NCBI GenBank assembly: GCA_019118745.1
Contig: DWYJ01000069.1
Span: forward strand, 1 to 41,434
DNA from: Candidatus Desulfovibrio gallistercoris
GTDB lineage: Bacteria > Desulfobacterota > Desulfovibrionia > Desulfovibrionales > Desulfovibrionaceae
DNA length: 41,434 nt
Direction of reading: 5' to 3'
Part shown: positions 17,121 to 22,863 of the stretch, piece after piece
Layout: the number at the start of each line of letters is the position of its first letter
Position numbering within the stretch: position 1 is the first letter of the stretch
Made by a program: the position numbers and the translations under genes
The notes under the pieces: model-generated
What the model was told of the DNA's origin: nothing
What the model saw: only the letters and a program-made list of their open reading frames with translations
The model's database searches: none

Positions 17121-17147
17121 GCCGGGGAGCGTCGTCTTGCCTTTTTT
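17076..17147 (+). ncRNA. CI/C4-like antisense immunity RNA, cassette A
   Basis: A 72-nt element. The outer stem is GGCAAGGCGACG (17076-17087) with CGTCGTCTTGCC (17130-17141), followed by T6 (17142-17147). Inside are hairpin CCGGT/ACCGG and hairpin CGGCT/AGCCG, whose loop region holds CTCTGGTAA (17112-17120), the exact complement of TTACCAGAG in R1 and R3. The equivalent RNA at 22025-22096 has the same length and fold with a different guide; five outer-stem pairs change together between the two. In P4 (CI RNA) and P1/P7 (C4 RNA), short processed RNAs of similar size and logic pair with flanking repeats and stop expression of downstream genes. The R3 repeat holds the ribosome-binding site of the next gene, so translation block and transcription termination are both possible. 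Confidence 0.75.
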
Positions 17148-17157
17148 GTACCCCAAT

Positions 17158-17173
17158 CCCAAATTACCAGAGG
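17158..17173 (+). repeat. Cassette A direct repeat R3 carrying the ribosome-binding site
   Basis: Second copy of CCCAAATTACCAGAGG. Its last bases form GAGGTG, the Shine-Dalgarno sequence four bases before the ATG at 17180. Pairing with the guide CTCTGGTAA would cover the GAG of that site. Position matches seqC of phage P4. Confidence 0.8.
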
Positions 17174-17179
17174 TGTCCC

Positions 17180-17368
17180 ATGTCCCAGACCAGCATTGCC
17201 CAGCTTGAAAGCCGCATCCAGCAGCTTGAACAGGCTCTTCACCGGCAATCGACCCACCACGAACAGCTTTGCCGCATCGTCCTGCACCTGCAGGAACGGC
17301 TCATCGCCCGCAACGATGCCGCACTGGCTTCAATGCCTCCCTTTCCCTCTCCGCAGCAGCTCCAATAG
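17180..17368 (+). CDS. Small coiled-coil protein of cassette A (Icd/Kil-position)
   Basis: A 62-aa protein starting MSQTSIAQLESRIQQLEQAL, a helical heptad-like pattern over about residues 5-45, with no membrane segment. Its first 50 residues are close to those of the protein at 22127-22363; the two then diverge. It is the first gene after the antisense RNA, the place held by icd in P1 and kil in P4, and precedes the antirepressor. By position it may inhibit a host process or act in phage regulation. I do not recognise a family. Confidence 0.7.
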   Translation: MSQTSIAQLESRIQQLEQALHRQSTHHEQLCRIVLHLQERLIARNDAALASMPPFPSPQQLQ

Positions 17369-17382
17369 CGAATTTGCCGCCC

Positions 17383-17400
17383 AATGGTCACATGGTCCTG
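17383..17400 (+). promoter_or_regulatory. Operator-like site before the antirepressor
   Basis: AATGGTCACATGGTCCTG differs by one base from the site at 15335-15352 upstream of the primase gene. It shares the half-site ATGGTCCTG with the palindrome at 17461-17484. Probably bound by the same phage regulator. Confidence 0.55.
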
Positions 17401-17460
17401 CGCGCAGCCTTCTGTCTGTCATGCCGGATGGATGGGCACGCCCGGCGAACGAAACCGCCA

Positions 17461-17484
17461 CAGGACCATCGCGCAATGGTCCTG
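17461..17484 (+). promoter_or_regulatory. Perfect palindromic operator
   Basis: Arms CAGGACCAT (17461-17469) and ATGGTCCTG (17476-17484) are perfect complements around a 6-bp spacer. The site lies 11 bp upstream of the -35 element of the antirepressor promoter. It is the best copy of a half-site that recurs at 15175, 15258, 15335 and 17383. Confidence 0.65.
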
Positions 17485-17495
17485 AAAATAACCTG

Positions 17496-17523
17496 TTGAC
17501 ATCGCGCAACTTTTTTATGCTAT
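17496..17523 (+). promoter_or_regulatory. Sigma-70-type promoter of the antirepressor gene
   Basis: A perfect -35 TTGACA (17496-17501), a 16-bp spacer and TGCTAT (17518-17523) as -10. The operator palindrome lies just upstream. It gives the antirepressor its own promoter in addition to any read-through from cassette A. The rest of 17369-17577 shows no gene. Confidence 0.6.
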
Positions 17524-17577
17524 TCTGGGGTATCCGGCGGCATGTCCATGCGCCGGGAAACCTCAAGGAGAACCGCT

Positions 17578-18366
17578 ATGCCCAATCTCGTTCCCTTTGC
17601 TTTTGAGGACAACCTCGTCCGCTCCTGCCTGGACGAAAACGGCGAGCCCTGGTTCGTTGCCAAGGATGTGTGCCGCGTGCTGGGGATTGAAAACAACAGG
17701 GATGCGATATCTTCACTTGATGAAGATGAAAAGATTACCGTCGCCAATCCCGACGGTAATCCCCGCGCCGGCATCCCCCATCAGTACACGCTGATTTCCG
17801 AGTCCGGTCTGTACGCCCTCATCTTCCGCAGCCGCAAGCCGCAGGCCAGAGCGTTCAGCAAGTGGGTACGGGCCGAGGTCCTGCCCGCCCTGCGCACGAG
17901 CGGCCATTACGAAACGCCCGGCTACAGGGAACGCATGGCGCAGTACCGCAGCGATTCCGCCCCCCAGCCCGAGGCCGCCCGTTATCTGCGTCCCGCCATG
18001 CGCGAGCGTCTGCTTTCCAGCGCCATCCAGACGGCCAAGATGTGCGGCAATACCGACCCCGCCTTTGTGGATGGCCTGTATGCCCGCTACTGCGCCATGG
18101 TGGCCGGTGACGTACAGTCCGCCGCCGACCGCGACGCCTCGCCGGAAACGCCCCTGCATCGTGAGGAACAGGCGGCCCTGGTCCATCGCTTCGTCAAGGA
18201 ACGCTGCACCGTTGCCCGCGGCATGAAAAAGTCCGCCACGCGCCTCTATGCAGCCTTCAGGGAGTGGTGGCAGGGCCAGACGGCAACGCCTCCCGCGTCG
18301 CAGCGTCTCTTCGGCATGATCCTCAAGGAGTACTTCCCCTCACGGCGCAGAGGCGGTCATTTCTAG
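17578..18366 (+). CDS. Bro-N domain phage antirepressor
   Basis: A 262-aa protein with an N-terminal Bro-N domain (about residues 5-105: PWFVAKDVCRVLGI, then LISESGLYALIFRSRKPQARAFSKWV, then EVLPALRTSGHY), the form found in phage antirepressors. The C-terminal half is a different helical domain, which usually sets target specificity. ATG 17578 is chosen because AAGGAG precedes it; the frame opens at 17542. In P1, the C4 RNA operon likewise leads into the antirepressor gene ant, so the gene order supports an induction-control role. It has its own operator-controlled promoter and a terminator after it. Confidence 0.85.
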   Translation: MPNLVPFAFEDNLVRSCLDENGEPWFVAKDVCRVLGIENNRDAISSLDEDEKITVANPDGNPRAGIPHQYTLISESGLYALIFRSRKPQARAFSKWVRAEVLPALRTSGHYETPGYRERMAQYRSDSAPQPEAARYLRPAMRERLLSSAIQTAKMCGNTDPAFVDGLYARYCAMVAGDVQSAADRDASPETPLHREEQAALVHRFVKERCTVARGMKKSATRLYAAFREWWQGQTATPPASQRLFGMILKEYFPSRRRGGHF

Positions 18367-18420
18367 TACTATGACATGGCGCTTGTGGATGAATAAGGGT
18401 GTTCCATTGCCCCGCATACC

Positions 18421-18446
18421 AAAGGGCCGGGGCTTCCCGGCCCTTT
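18421..18446 (+). terminator. Intrinsic terminator after the antirepressor
   Basis: Perfect 11-bp stem AAAGGGCCGGG (18421-18431) and CCCGGCCCTTT (18436-18446) with loop GCTT and a T-rich tail. It separates the antirepressor transcript from the packaging genes. Confidence 0.8.
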
Positions 18447-18462
18447 CTCTTTGAGAGGTCCC

Positions 18463-19041
18463 ATGTCTGGAAAAATAGTGCCTTCCCGCAGTTGCAAGAC
18501 CCAGCTGGATGCCGTGGCCTACCTCAAGGACGCGGGCTACAAGTGCAGCAAGAGCCAGTTCAACCGGGACGTGAAGGCGCGCAAGGTGCCCCGGACGCCG
18601 GAAGGCTGGTTCGATGAGGCCGCCCTGCTGGGCTACGCCAGCGCCAATCTCACGCCCGCCGGGCAGGTGGCCGACCGGCAGCTGGCCGATGCCACCACCA
18701 GCCGTCTGTCGGCGGACGCGGAACTCAAAAAATACCAGGCCGAGCGCGCCCGTCTCAAGCTGGAAAAGGAGCAGGGCCTGCTCATGCCCCGCGCCGATCA
18801 CGAGCGTGATCTGGGCGCTCGCGCCCTGTTCTTCAGGAACGAGGTGCGCAACTTCATCCACCTGCACGGGGCCGCCATGATCCATCTGGTGGGCGGCGAG
18901 GAGGCGAAGCTGCGCGAGCTGGTGCAGTGGTGGCTGGAAACCACGGAAATCTGGATGGATGCCTGGTCGGGCGAGCGGGAATTCCTGCTGGAAGATGGCG
19001 ACAGCGGCGATTCCCTGCCGCCCGAGGGGGAGGACGCGTGA
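18463..19041 (+). CDS. Terminase small subunit
   Basis: A 192-aa protein before a gpA-type large terminase, with which it overlaps by GTGA. The first 60 residues look like a DNA-binding HTH region (AVAYLKDAGYKCSKSQFNRDV). The middle is a charged helix (KKYQAERARLKLEKEQ) of the kind that oligomerises small terminases, and the rest is helical with an acidic tail. It should recognise the packaging site and load the large subunit. ATG 18463 has GAGAGG upstream; the frame opens at 18451. Confidence 0.75.
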   Translation: MSGKIVPSRSCKTQLDAVAYLKDAGYKCSKSQFNRDVKARKVPRTPEGWFDEAALLGYASANLTPAGQVADRQLADATTSRLSADAELKKYQAERARLKLEKEQGLLMPRADHERDLGARALFFRNEVRNFIHLHGAAMIHLVGGEEAKLRELVQWWLETTEIWMDAWSGEREFLLEDGDSGDSLPPEGEDA

Positions 19042-20951
19042 AGATCCGCTTCTGCGAGGCCGAACGGCGCATCTTTGCCCGGCGCGAGCGGCTGAGCGTC
19101 TCGCAATGGGCCAGCCGCTACCTCATCGTGCAGGACGGCATCTACCGCGGCAGCCCGCTGCGGCTGGACGTCTCGCCCTTTCTGGCCGGCCCCATGGACG
19201 CCTTCGGCGATCCGCGCGTGCGCGAGGTGGTGGTCTGCGGCTCCCTGCAGGTGGGCAAGACCCTCCTGCTCTACGCCTGTCTGGGCTGGGCCATGGACTA
19301 CCGGCCGGGCATCAAGATGCTGACCATGCCCACCCGCGAGTCCCGCGACCGCGTGGTGGAGAAGAAGCTGCGGCCCATGCTCCAGGGCAGCCCCCTGCTG
19401 CGCCGCATGGTGGGCAAGTACCGGCGCGAGAACATCCTGCTCCGGGACGGCACCAGCATCGAGCTGGCCACGGCCGAATCCCCCAGCCAGCGCGCCTCCA
19501 TCACCGTGCAGGACCTCATCGTGGACGAGGAGGATCTCTACAGCGGCGGCGGCGACTCCTCTCCCCTGCAGGACTTCAAGGGCCGCACCCGTTCCTATGG
19601 CGACTTCGCCAAGATCATCCGGGCCTGTCAGCCCAAGGGCGACGAAAGCTCGTCCATCTGGCGGGGCATCACCGAGCAGGTGGACCAGCTCATGTGCTAC
19701 GAGGTGACCTGCCCGGCCTGCCGTCATGTCCAGCTCATGGACGTGGGCCACATCGTGGTGCCCGGCGGCGAGACGGACACGCGCCTCATCCGCTCCCGCA
19801 AGCTGGCCCGCTACCGCTGCCCGCACTGTCAGTACCTCTGGAGCGACCACTCCCGCGATCTTGCCGTGGCCGCAGGCCGCTGGCGGCCCTACGTTTGGAC
19901 GGGCGCGGCCTTTGAACCGGCCCCGGAAGTGCGCGACGCCCGCAGCCTGGGCTTCCACCTGCCGGCCGTGCTGTCGCGCTTCGTGAGCCTCTCCGATCTG
20001 GCGGCCCGCCGGGCCATCGCCCAGGCCAGCGACGATGCGGCCGTGCAGCGCCAGTATTACAACGACGACCTGGGCCTGCCCTGGTCGCCGGTGGAGCTGC
20101 GGACCGATGTGGAACATGTGCTGGAGCGGCGCGATCCGCACCTGCCCCCGCGTACCGTGCCCCACGGGGCCGTGGCCCTGACCTGCGGCATCGACGTGCA
20201 GAAGCACGGCTTCTGGTATCTGGTGCGCGCCTGGATGCCGAGCCTGGCCAGCTACGTCATCGACTACGGCTCCCTGAGCAGCTGGGACGAGGTGGCCACC
20301 CTGGTCTTCGGCACCTGGTATCCCGTGCAGGGCCCGGACGGCACGGATGCCGGCGAGCGCATGCCCATCTGGCGGGCCGGCATCGACTCCGGCGGCACCG
20401 AGACCGAGGGCGTCTATACCCGCACCGAAGAGGTCTACATGTGGGTGCGCGCCAATGGCGGCGGCGTGGTGCACGCCTGCAAGGGCGCCAGCCGCCCGCA
20501 GGCCGCGCCGGTGCGCTGGGTCATCCGCGAACGCATGCCGCACAACGGCCGTCCCATCCCCGGCGGCCTGCGCCTCTATCTCATCGACAGCGGCGCGTTC
20601 AAGACCACGGACATGGGCCGCCTGCTCAATGCCGACAGCCGCCAGCCCCTGCGCTTCCATGCCGAAGCCGACGAAACGCTGGCCTCGCAGCTCTGCGCCG
20701 AGCGGCTGGTGCGCAAGAACGGGAACCTCGTCTGGGTGCGGGAACACAAGGACAACCACCTGCTGGACTGCCTCATGCTGTCGGCCGCAACGGCTGACGC
20801 CTCCTGGACGCCCAGCCTGCCGCACCACATCCTGCAACAGCAGGCGCAGGCCCACATGCAGGCCCGGATACAGGCACGCACGCCATCCGCCGGCCAGCGC
20901 CCCCAGCAACGCAAGCGCCCGCAGCCCGAAGCTCCGGCGCACCGATGGTAA
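19038..20951 (+). CDS. Terminase large subunit, lambda gpA family
   Basis: A 637-aa packaging motor and nuclease from a GTG at 19038 overlapping the previous stop. The ATPase has the gpA-type Walker A GSLQVGKT and Walker B LIVDEED. A zinc-binding pair (CPACRH, then CPHCQ) sits mid-protein. The nuclease half contains GIDVQ and AGIDSGG, acidic motifs expected of the RNase H-like fold, and ends near DNHLLDC. Length is like lambda gpA. A cos-type mechanism is usual in this family, but no cos site can be identified by eye. Confidence 0.92.
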   Translation: MKIRFCEAERRIFARRERLSVSQWASRYLIVQDGIYRGSPLRLDVSPFLAGPMDAFGDPRVREVVVCGSLQVGKTLLLYACLGWAMDYRPGIKMLTMPTRESRDRVVEKKLRPMLQGSPLLRRMVGKYRRENILLRDGTSIELATAESPSQRASITVQDLIVDEEDLYSGGGDSSPLQDFKGRTRSYGDFAKIIRACQPKGDESSSIWRGITEQVDQLMCYEVTCPACRHVQLMDVGHIVVPGGETDTRLIRSRKLARYRCPHCQYLWSDHSRDLAVAAGRWRPYVWTGAAFEPAPEVRDARSLGFHLPAVLSRFVSLSDLAARRAIAQASDDAAVQRQYYNDDLGLPWSPVELRTDVEHVLERRDPHLPPRTVPHGAVALTCGIDVQKHGFWYLVRAWMPSLASYVIDYGSLSSWDEVATLVFGTWYPVQGPDGTDAGERMPIWRAGIDSGGTETEGVYTRTEEVYMWVRANGGGVVHACKGASRPQAAPVRWVIRERMPHNGRPIPGGLRLYLIDSGAFKTTDMGRLLNADSRQPLRFHAEADETLASQLCAERLVRKNGNLVWVREHKDNHLLDCLMLSAATADASWTPSLPHHILQQQAQAHMQARIQARTPSAGQRPQQRKRPQPEAPAHRW

Positions 20952-20967
20952 GCCCAGGGAGGACAGC

Positions 20968-21237
20968 ATGGCCTTTACCACGACAGACGGCGACATCTCC
21001 GGCGCATCCGCCATGCGCGTGGAACAGGGGCGCCTGCTCCGCGGCCTGCGCGAGATCGCGGCCGTGCTGCGCTGCTCGGAAAAGAGCGTGCCGCGCTATG
21101 TGGAGCACTATGGCCTGCCCGCAGGCAAGATCGGCGGCCGCTGGTGTGCCGACGAGGCCCGCCTGCGGGAGTGGCGGGAGCGGCAGCTTGCCGCCACTCC
21201 CACCGGCGGGACAGAGCGCCCCGCCAGTGTCTCATGA
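20968..21237 (+). CDS. Small HTH DNA-binding protein
   Basis: An 89-aa protein with a MerR/excisionase-like helix-turn-helix: LREIAAVLRCSEKSVPRYVEHYGLP at about residues 27-51, then KIGGRWCADEARLREW. ATG 20968 has GGGAGGA upstream. It sits directly after the large terminase, where small packaging or regulatory proteins are common. It could be a transcription factor or a second DNA-binding packaging factor; the sequence does not decide. Confidence 0.65.
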   Translation: MAFTTTDGDISGASAMRVEQGRLLRGLREIAAVLRCSEKSVPRYVEHYGLPAGKIGGRWCADEARLREWRERQLAATPTGGTERPASVS

Positions 21238-21258
21238 CCGGGCCGCATCCGGCCCTGC

Positions 21259-21549
21259 TCAGGGCATGACCGTGGCCTGCAGGCGGATGTCCAGCCCCTT
21301 CATGATACGCAGGATGGTGTCGAAACGCGGCTTGGCTCCGGGCCGCAGGGCCTTGTACAGGCTTTCCCGGCCCAGGCCGGTCGCTTCAGCCAGGCGGGAC
21401 ATGCCGCGCGCCCGGGCCACCGTGGCCAGCGCGGTGAGCAGGCGGTCAGGGTCGGCATCCTGCATGGCATCGGAAACATAGGCCGCAATGGCCTCTTCGC
21501 TGTCCAGAAATTCGGCGGCATCAAAAACGCGGAACCTGCTTTCGTCCAT
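21259..21549 (-). CDS. Antitoxin, HigA-like HTH protein
   Basis: A 96-aa protein of the addiction-module antidote type. After a short N-terminus (FDAAEFLDSEEAIAAYVSDAM) comes an HTH (MSRLAEATGLGRESLYKAL, then PRFDTILRIMKGLDI). It should bind the toxin and repress the shared promoter. The ATG at 21549 overlaps the toxin stop as ATGA. The pair is on the minus strand against the prophage genes, as expected for a cargo (moron) unit expressed from the lysogen. Confidence 0.85.
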   Translation of the reverse strand: MDESRFRVFDAAEFLDSEEAIAAYVSDAMQDADPDRLLTALATVARARGMSRLAEATGLGRESLYKALRPGAKPRFDTILRIMKGLDIRLQATVMP

Positions 21550-21839
21550 CAGTCGTCCTCCATCATGGCCCTTGCCCGGGCAATGTCCCGTGCCTGGCTG
21601 GACTTGTCGCCGCCAACCAGCAGCAGGTACACGATCTCTCCCCGCTGGGTGTAGTAGATGCGGTATCCCGGGCCATGATGCACCCGCATTTCGCACAGTC
21701 CCTCACCGAGCGGCTTCACATCGCCAAAGTTTCCCTGCTCCGCGCGTTCCAGCCGGGCAAGGATCTTCACCTTGCCCCGGACATCTCGCAGGGTTGACAG
21801 CCATTGGCCGAATTCCGGGGAAAACTTGAGGATGTTCAT
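21549..21839 (-). CDS. RelE/HigB-family toxin (Gp49-like)
   Basis: A 96-aa protein of the RelE/ParE fold: NILKFSPEFGQWLSTLRD, a basic stretch RGKVKILARLERAEQG, then the core GLCEMRVHHGPGYRIYYTQRGEIVYLLLVGGDKSSQ. The family usually cleaves mRNA on ribosomes. The toxin gene comes first, as in higBA. ATG 21839 is chosen because the protein then starts like its relatives. It has no Shine-Dalgarno sequence and lies about six bases from the -10, so the mRNA may be leaderless. Confidence 0.85.
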   Translation of the reverse strand: MNILKFSPEFGQWLSTLRDVRGKVKILARLERAEQGNFGDVKPLGEGLCEMRVHHGPGYRIYYTQRGEIVYLLLVGGDKSSQARDIARARAMMEDD

Positions 21840-21845
21840 GGGAAA

Positions 21846-21874
21846 AATGTATCTACTTGGATACATATTGTCAA
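21846..21874 (-). promoter_or_regulatory. Toxin-antitoxin promoter with palindromic operator
   Basis: On the minus strand TTGACA (21874-21869), a 17-bp spacer and TACATT (21851-21846). The palindrome ATGTATC (21847-21853) and GATACAT (21860-21866), 6 bp apart, overlaps the spacer and -10, ideal for autorepression by the antitoxin complex. Confidence 0.7.
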
Positions 21875-21892
21875 GGTATCTCATGCCTGCCC

Positions 21893-21921
21893 TTGACACC
21901 TCTCCCCGCTTCAGGCACCTT
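21893..21921 (+). promoter_or_regulatory. Candidate promoter of cassette B
   Basis: TTGACA (21893-21898), 17-bp spacer, CACCTT (21916-21921). The same elements and spacing precede R1 in cassette A. It is divergent from the toxin-antitoxin promoter, with about 18 bp between the two -35 elements. The -10 is weak. Confidence 0.4.
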
Positions 21922-21931
21922 GATTTTCCCA

Positions 21932-21941
21932 ACTAGCGAGG
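21932..21941 (+). repeat. Cassette B direct repeat R1
   Basis: ACTAGCGAGG, repeated at 22111-22120, 179 bp apart. CTAGCGAG within it is the exact complement of the guide at 22063-22070. In cassette A the equivalent sequence is TTACCAGAGG. Confidence 0.75.
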
Positions 21942-22024
21942 CGCGTCTGCCGCCAGCCCTGCTCCCAAGGCTCGGGCCATGCAGATTTCCACTATGTTGC
22001 AGCCAACTGCTTTTGGCAGATTTC

Positions 22025-22096
22025 GGCGGTATGACGTCCGGGTGTCCGTGAGGCCCCGGCAGCTCGCTAGCTGGGGAGCGTCATACCGCCTTTTTT
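22025..22096 (+). ncRNA. CI/C4-like antisense immunity RNA, cassette B
   Basis: Same 72-nt design as the RNA at 17076-17147. The outer stem GGCGGTATGACG (22025-22036) with CGTCATACCGCC (22079-22090) is a perfect 12 bp, followed by T6. The inner hairpins are CCGGG/CCCGG and CAGCT/AGCTG, and the guide CTCGCTAG (22063-22070) complements R1 and R3 of this cassette. Shared unpaired bases include the GAGG of the first inner loop and GGGGAG before the closing strand. The guide does not match cassette A repeats, so the two RNAs should act independently. Downstream lie a small coiled-coil gene, a terminator-like hairpin and the head operon, so this copy may hold late genes off in the lysogen. Confidence 0.72.
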
Positions 22097-22110
22097 GTTT
22101 TCCAATCCCT

Positions 22111-22120
22111 ACTAGCGAGG
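22111..22120 (+). repeat. Cassette B direct repeat R3 carrying the ribosome-binding site
   Basis: Second ACTAGCGAGG. With the following TG it forms GAGGTG, four bases before the ATG at 22127. Guide pairing would mask it. Confidence 0.75.
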
Positions 22121-22126
22121 TGCCTT

Positions 22127-22363
22127 ATGTCTCAACCCACCATTGCCCAGCTTGAAAGCCGTCTCCATCAGCTTGAACAGGCTCTCCATCGGCAACTGGC
22201 CCACCACGAACAGCTTTGCGGCATCGTCCTGCGCTTGCAGGAACGCCTCATCGCCCGCAACGACGCGGCCCTGGCCCCATACGATGCGGATGTGGCGCAC
22301 GCTCTGGAGCGCGGTTGTCAGCTGGTGGCCCTGCCCACGCCGCAGGATGTCCCCCATGCCTAG
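22127..22363 (+). CDS. Small coiled-coil protein of cassette B
   Basis: A 78-aa paralogue of the 17180-17368 product: the first 50 residues (MSQPTIAQLESRLHQLEQAL and on to RNDAALA) are nearly the same and the DNA there is also highly similar, while the last 28 residues are unrelated. A helical coiled coil is expected; there is no membrane segment. The conserved pairing of RNA element and protein suggests the protein is a functional part of the cassette. Function unknown. Confidence 0.7.
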   Translation: MSQPTIAQLESRLHQLEQALHRQLAHHEQLCGIVLRLQERLIARNDAALAPYDADVAHALERGCQLVALPTPQDVPHA

Positions 22364-22529
22364 CCCCCTTGAGCTGCGAGTGGAAGTTCTGGAGCGCCAG
22401 GTGGCCGATATGCAGGCCATGCTGGAAAGCCTGCTGGCCCATGCACAGCGTCAGCAGGCGGATGCGTCCCCTGCTGGACAGAGCGCGCACGAGGAGGACA
22501 AAATCCTGAGGGCTGTGCCGCGGCGCTGA
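22356..22529 (+). CDS. Small coiled-coil protein, unknown function
   Basis: A 57-aa protein overlapping the end of the previous gene by 8 bp. LELRVEVLERQVADMQAMLESLL is a clear heptad-like helix, followed by a polar tail. AGGATG lies upstream of the ATG. It may be translationally coupled to the cassette B protein. I do not recognise it. Confidence 0.5.
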   Translation: MPSPLELRVEVLERQVADMQAMLESLLAHAQRQQADASPAGQSAHEEDKILRAVPRR

Positions 22530-22594
22530 CCGGAAAAAAACGGACAAAACCGGACAAAACCGGAAAACGTTTACATCTCTCACGAGTATCTGCT

Positions 22595-22638
22595 AGCTCC
22601 ATGCAAAAGTCTGAAAGATCTTTGCATGGAGCTTTTTC
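22595..22638 (+). terminator. Terminator-like hairpin that also covers the next ribosome-binding site
   Basis: Perfect 13-bp stem AGCTCCATGCAAA (22595-22607) and TTTGCATGGAGCT (22621-22633), then T5. The 3' arm contains GGAG (22628-22631), the Shine-Dalgarno sequence of the gene starting at 22639. It can both stop transcription from cassette B and hide this site in read-through RNA. Just upstream lies AACGGACAAAACC-type repetition (22538-22565) of unknown meaning. Confidence 0.7.
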
Positions 22639-22863
22639 ATGGTCGGGTATTGGAGAACGCTTTACGAAACGATGCGGGAGGACCTGCAGTCCCCCGCATT
22701 CCGTCAGTTCGGCAGCTACAGCATCGGCGGCCGCAGCTTCTCCTACCGCAGCCTTGCCGAGTTCCGCCAGATCCTGGACTGGGTCGAGGAGCAGGCGGCG
22801 CTTGAGGACGGCGTGCCCACCTACCGTGCCCGCCGGCAGGCACGCAACGGGGGGCGCGGCTGA
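22639..22863 (+). CDS. gpW-like head-tail joining protein
   Basis: A 74-aa protein between a terminase region and a lambda-family portal, the position of lambda W. The pattern GGRSFSYRSLAEFRQILDWVEEQ followed by a basic end is like the helix-beta-helix of gpW. GpW-type proteins close the portal after packaging and prepare it for the tail. Its TGA overlaps the portal ATG. Confidence 0.7.
   Translation: MVGYWRTLYETMREDLQSPAFRQFGSYSIGGRSFSYRSLAEFRQILDWVEEQAALEDGVPTYRARRQARNGGRG

Noticed and set aside
16965..17173. Direct repeats with internal complement as a transposon or IS605-like element
   Set aside because: There is no transposase, the repeats differ between the two cassettes while the structure is kept, and the second repeat serves as a ribosome-binding site; antisense immunity explains all parts better.
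18798..21014. A 738-codon minus-strand frame opposite the terminase genes
   Set aside because: The plus strand encodes both terminase subunits with clear motifs; the opposite frame is a GC shadow.
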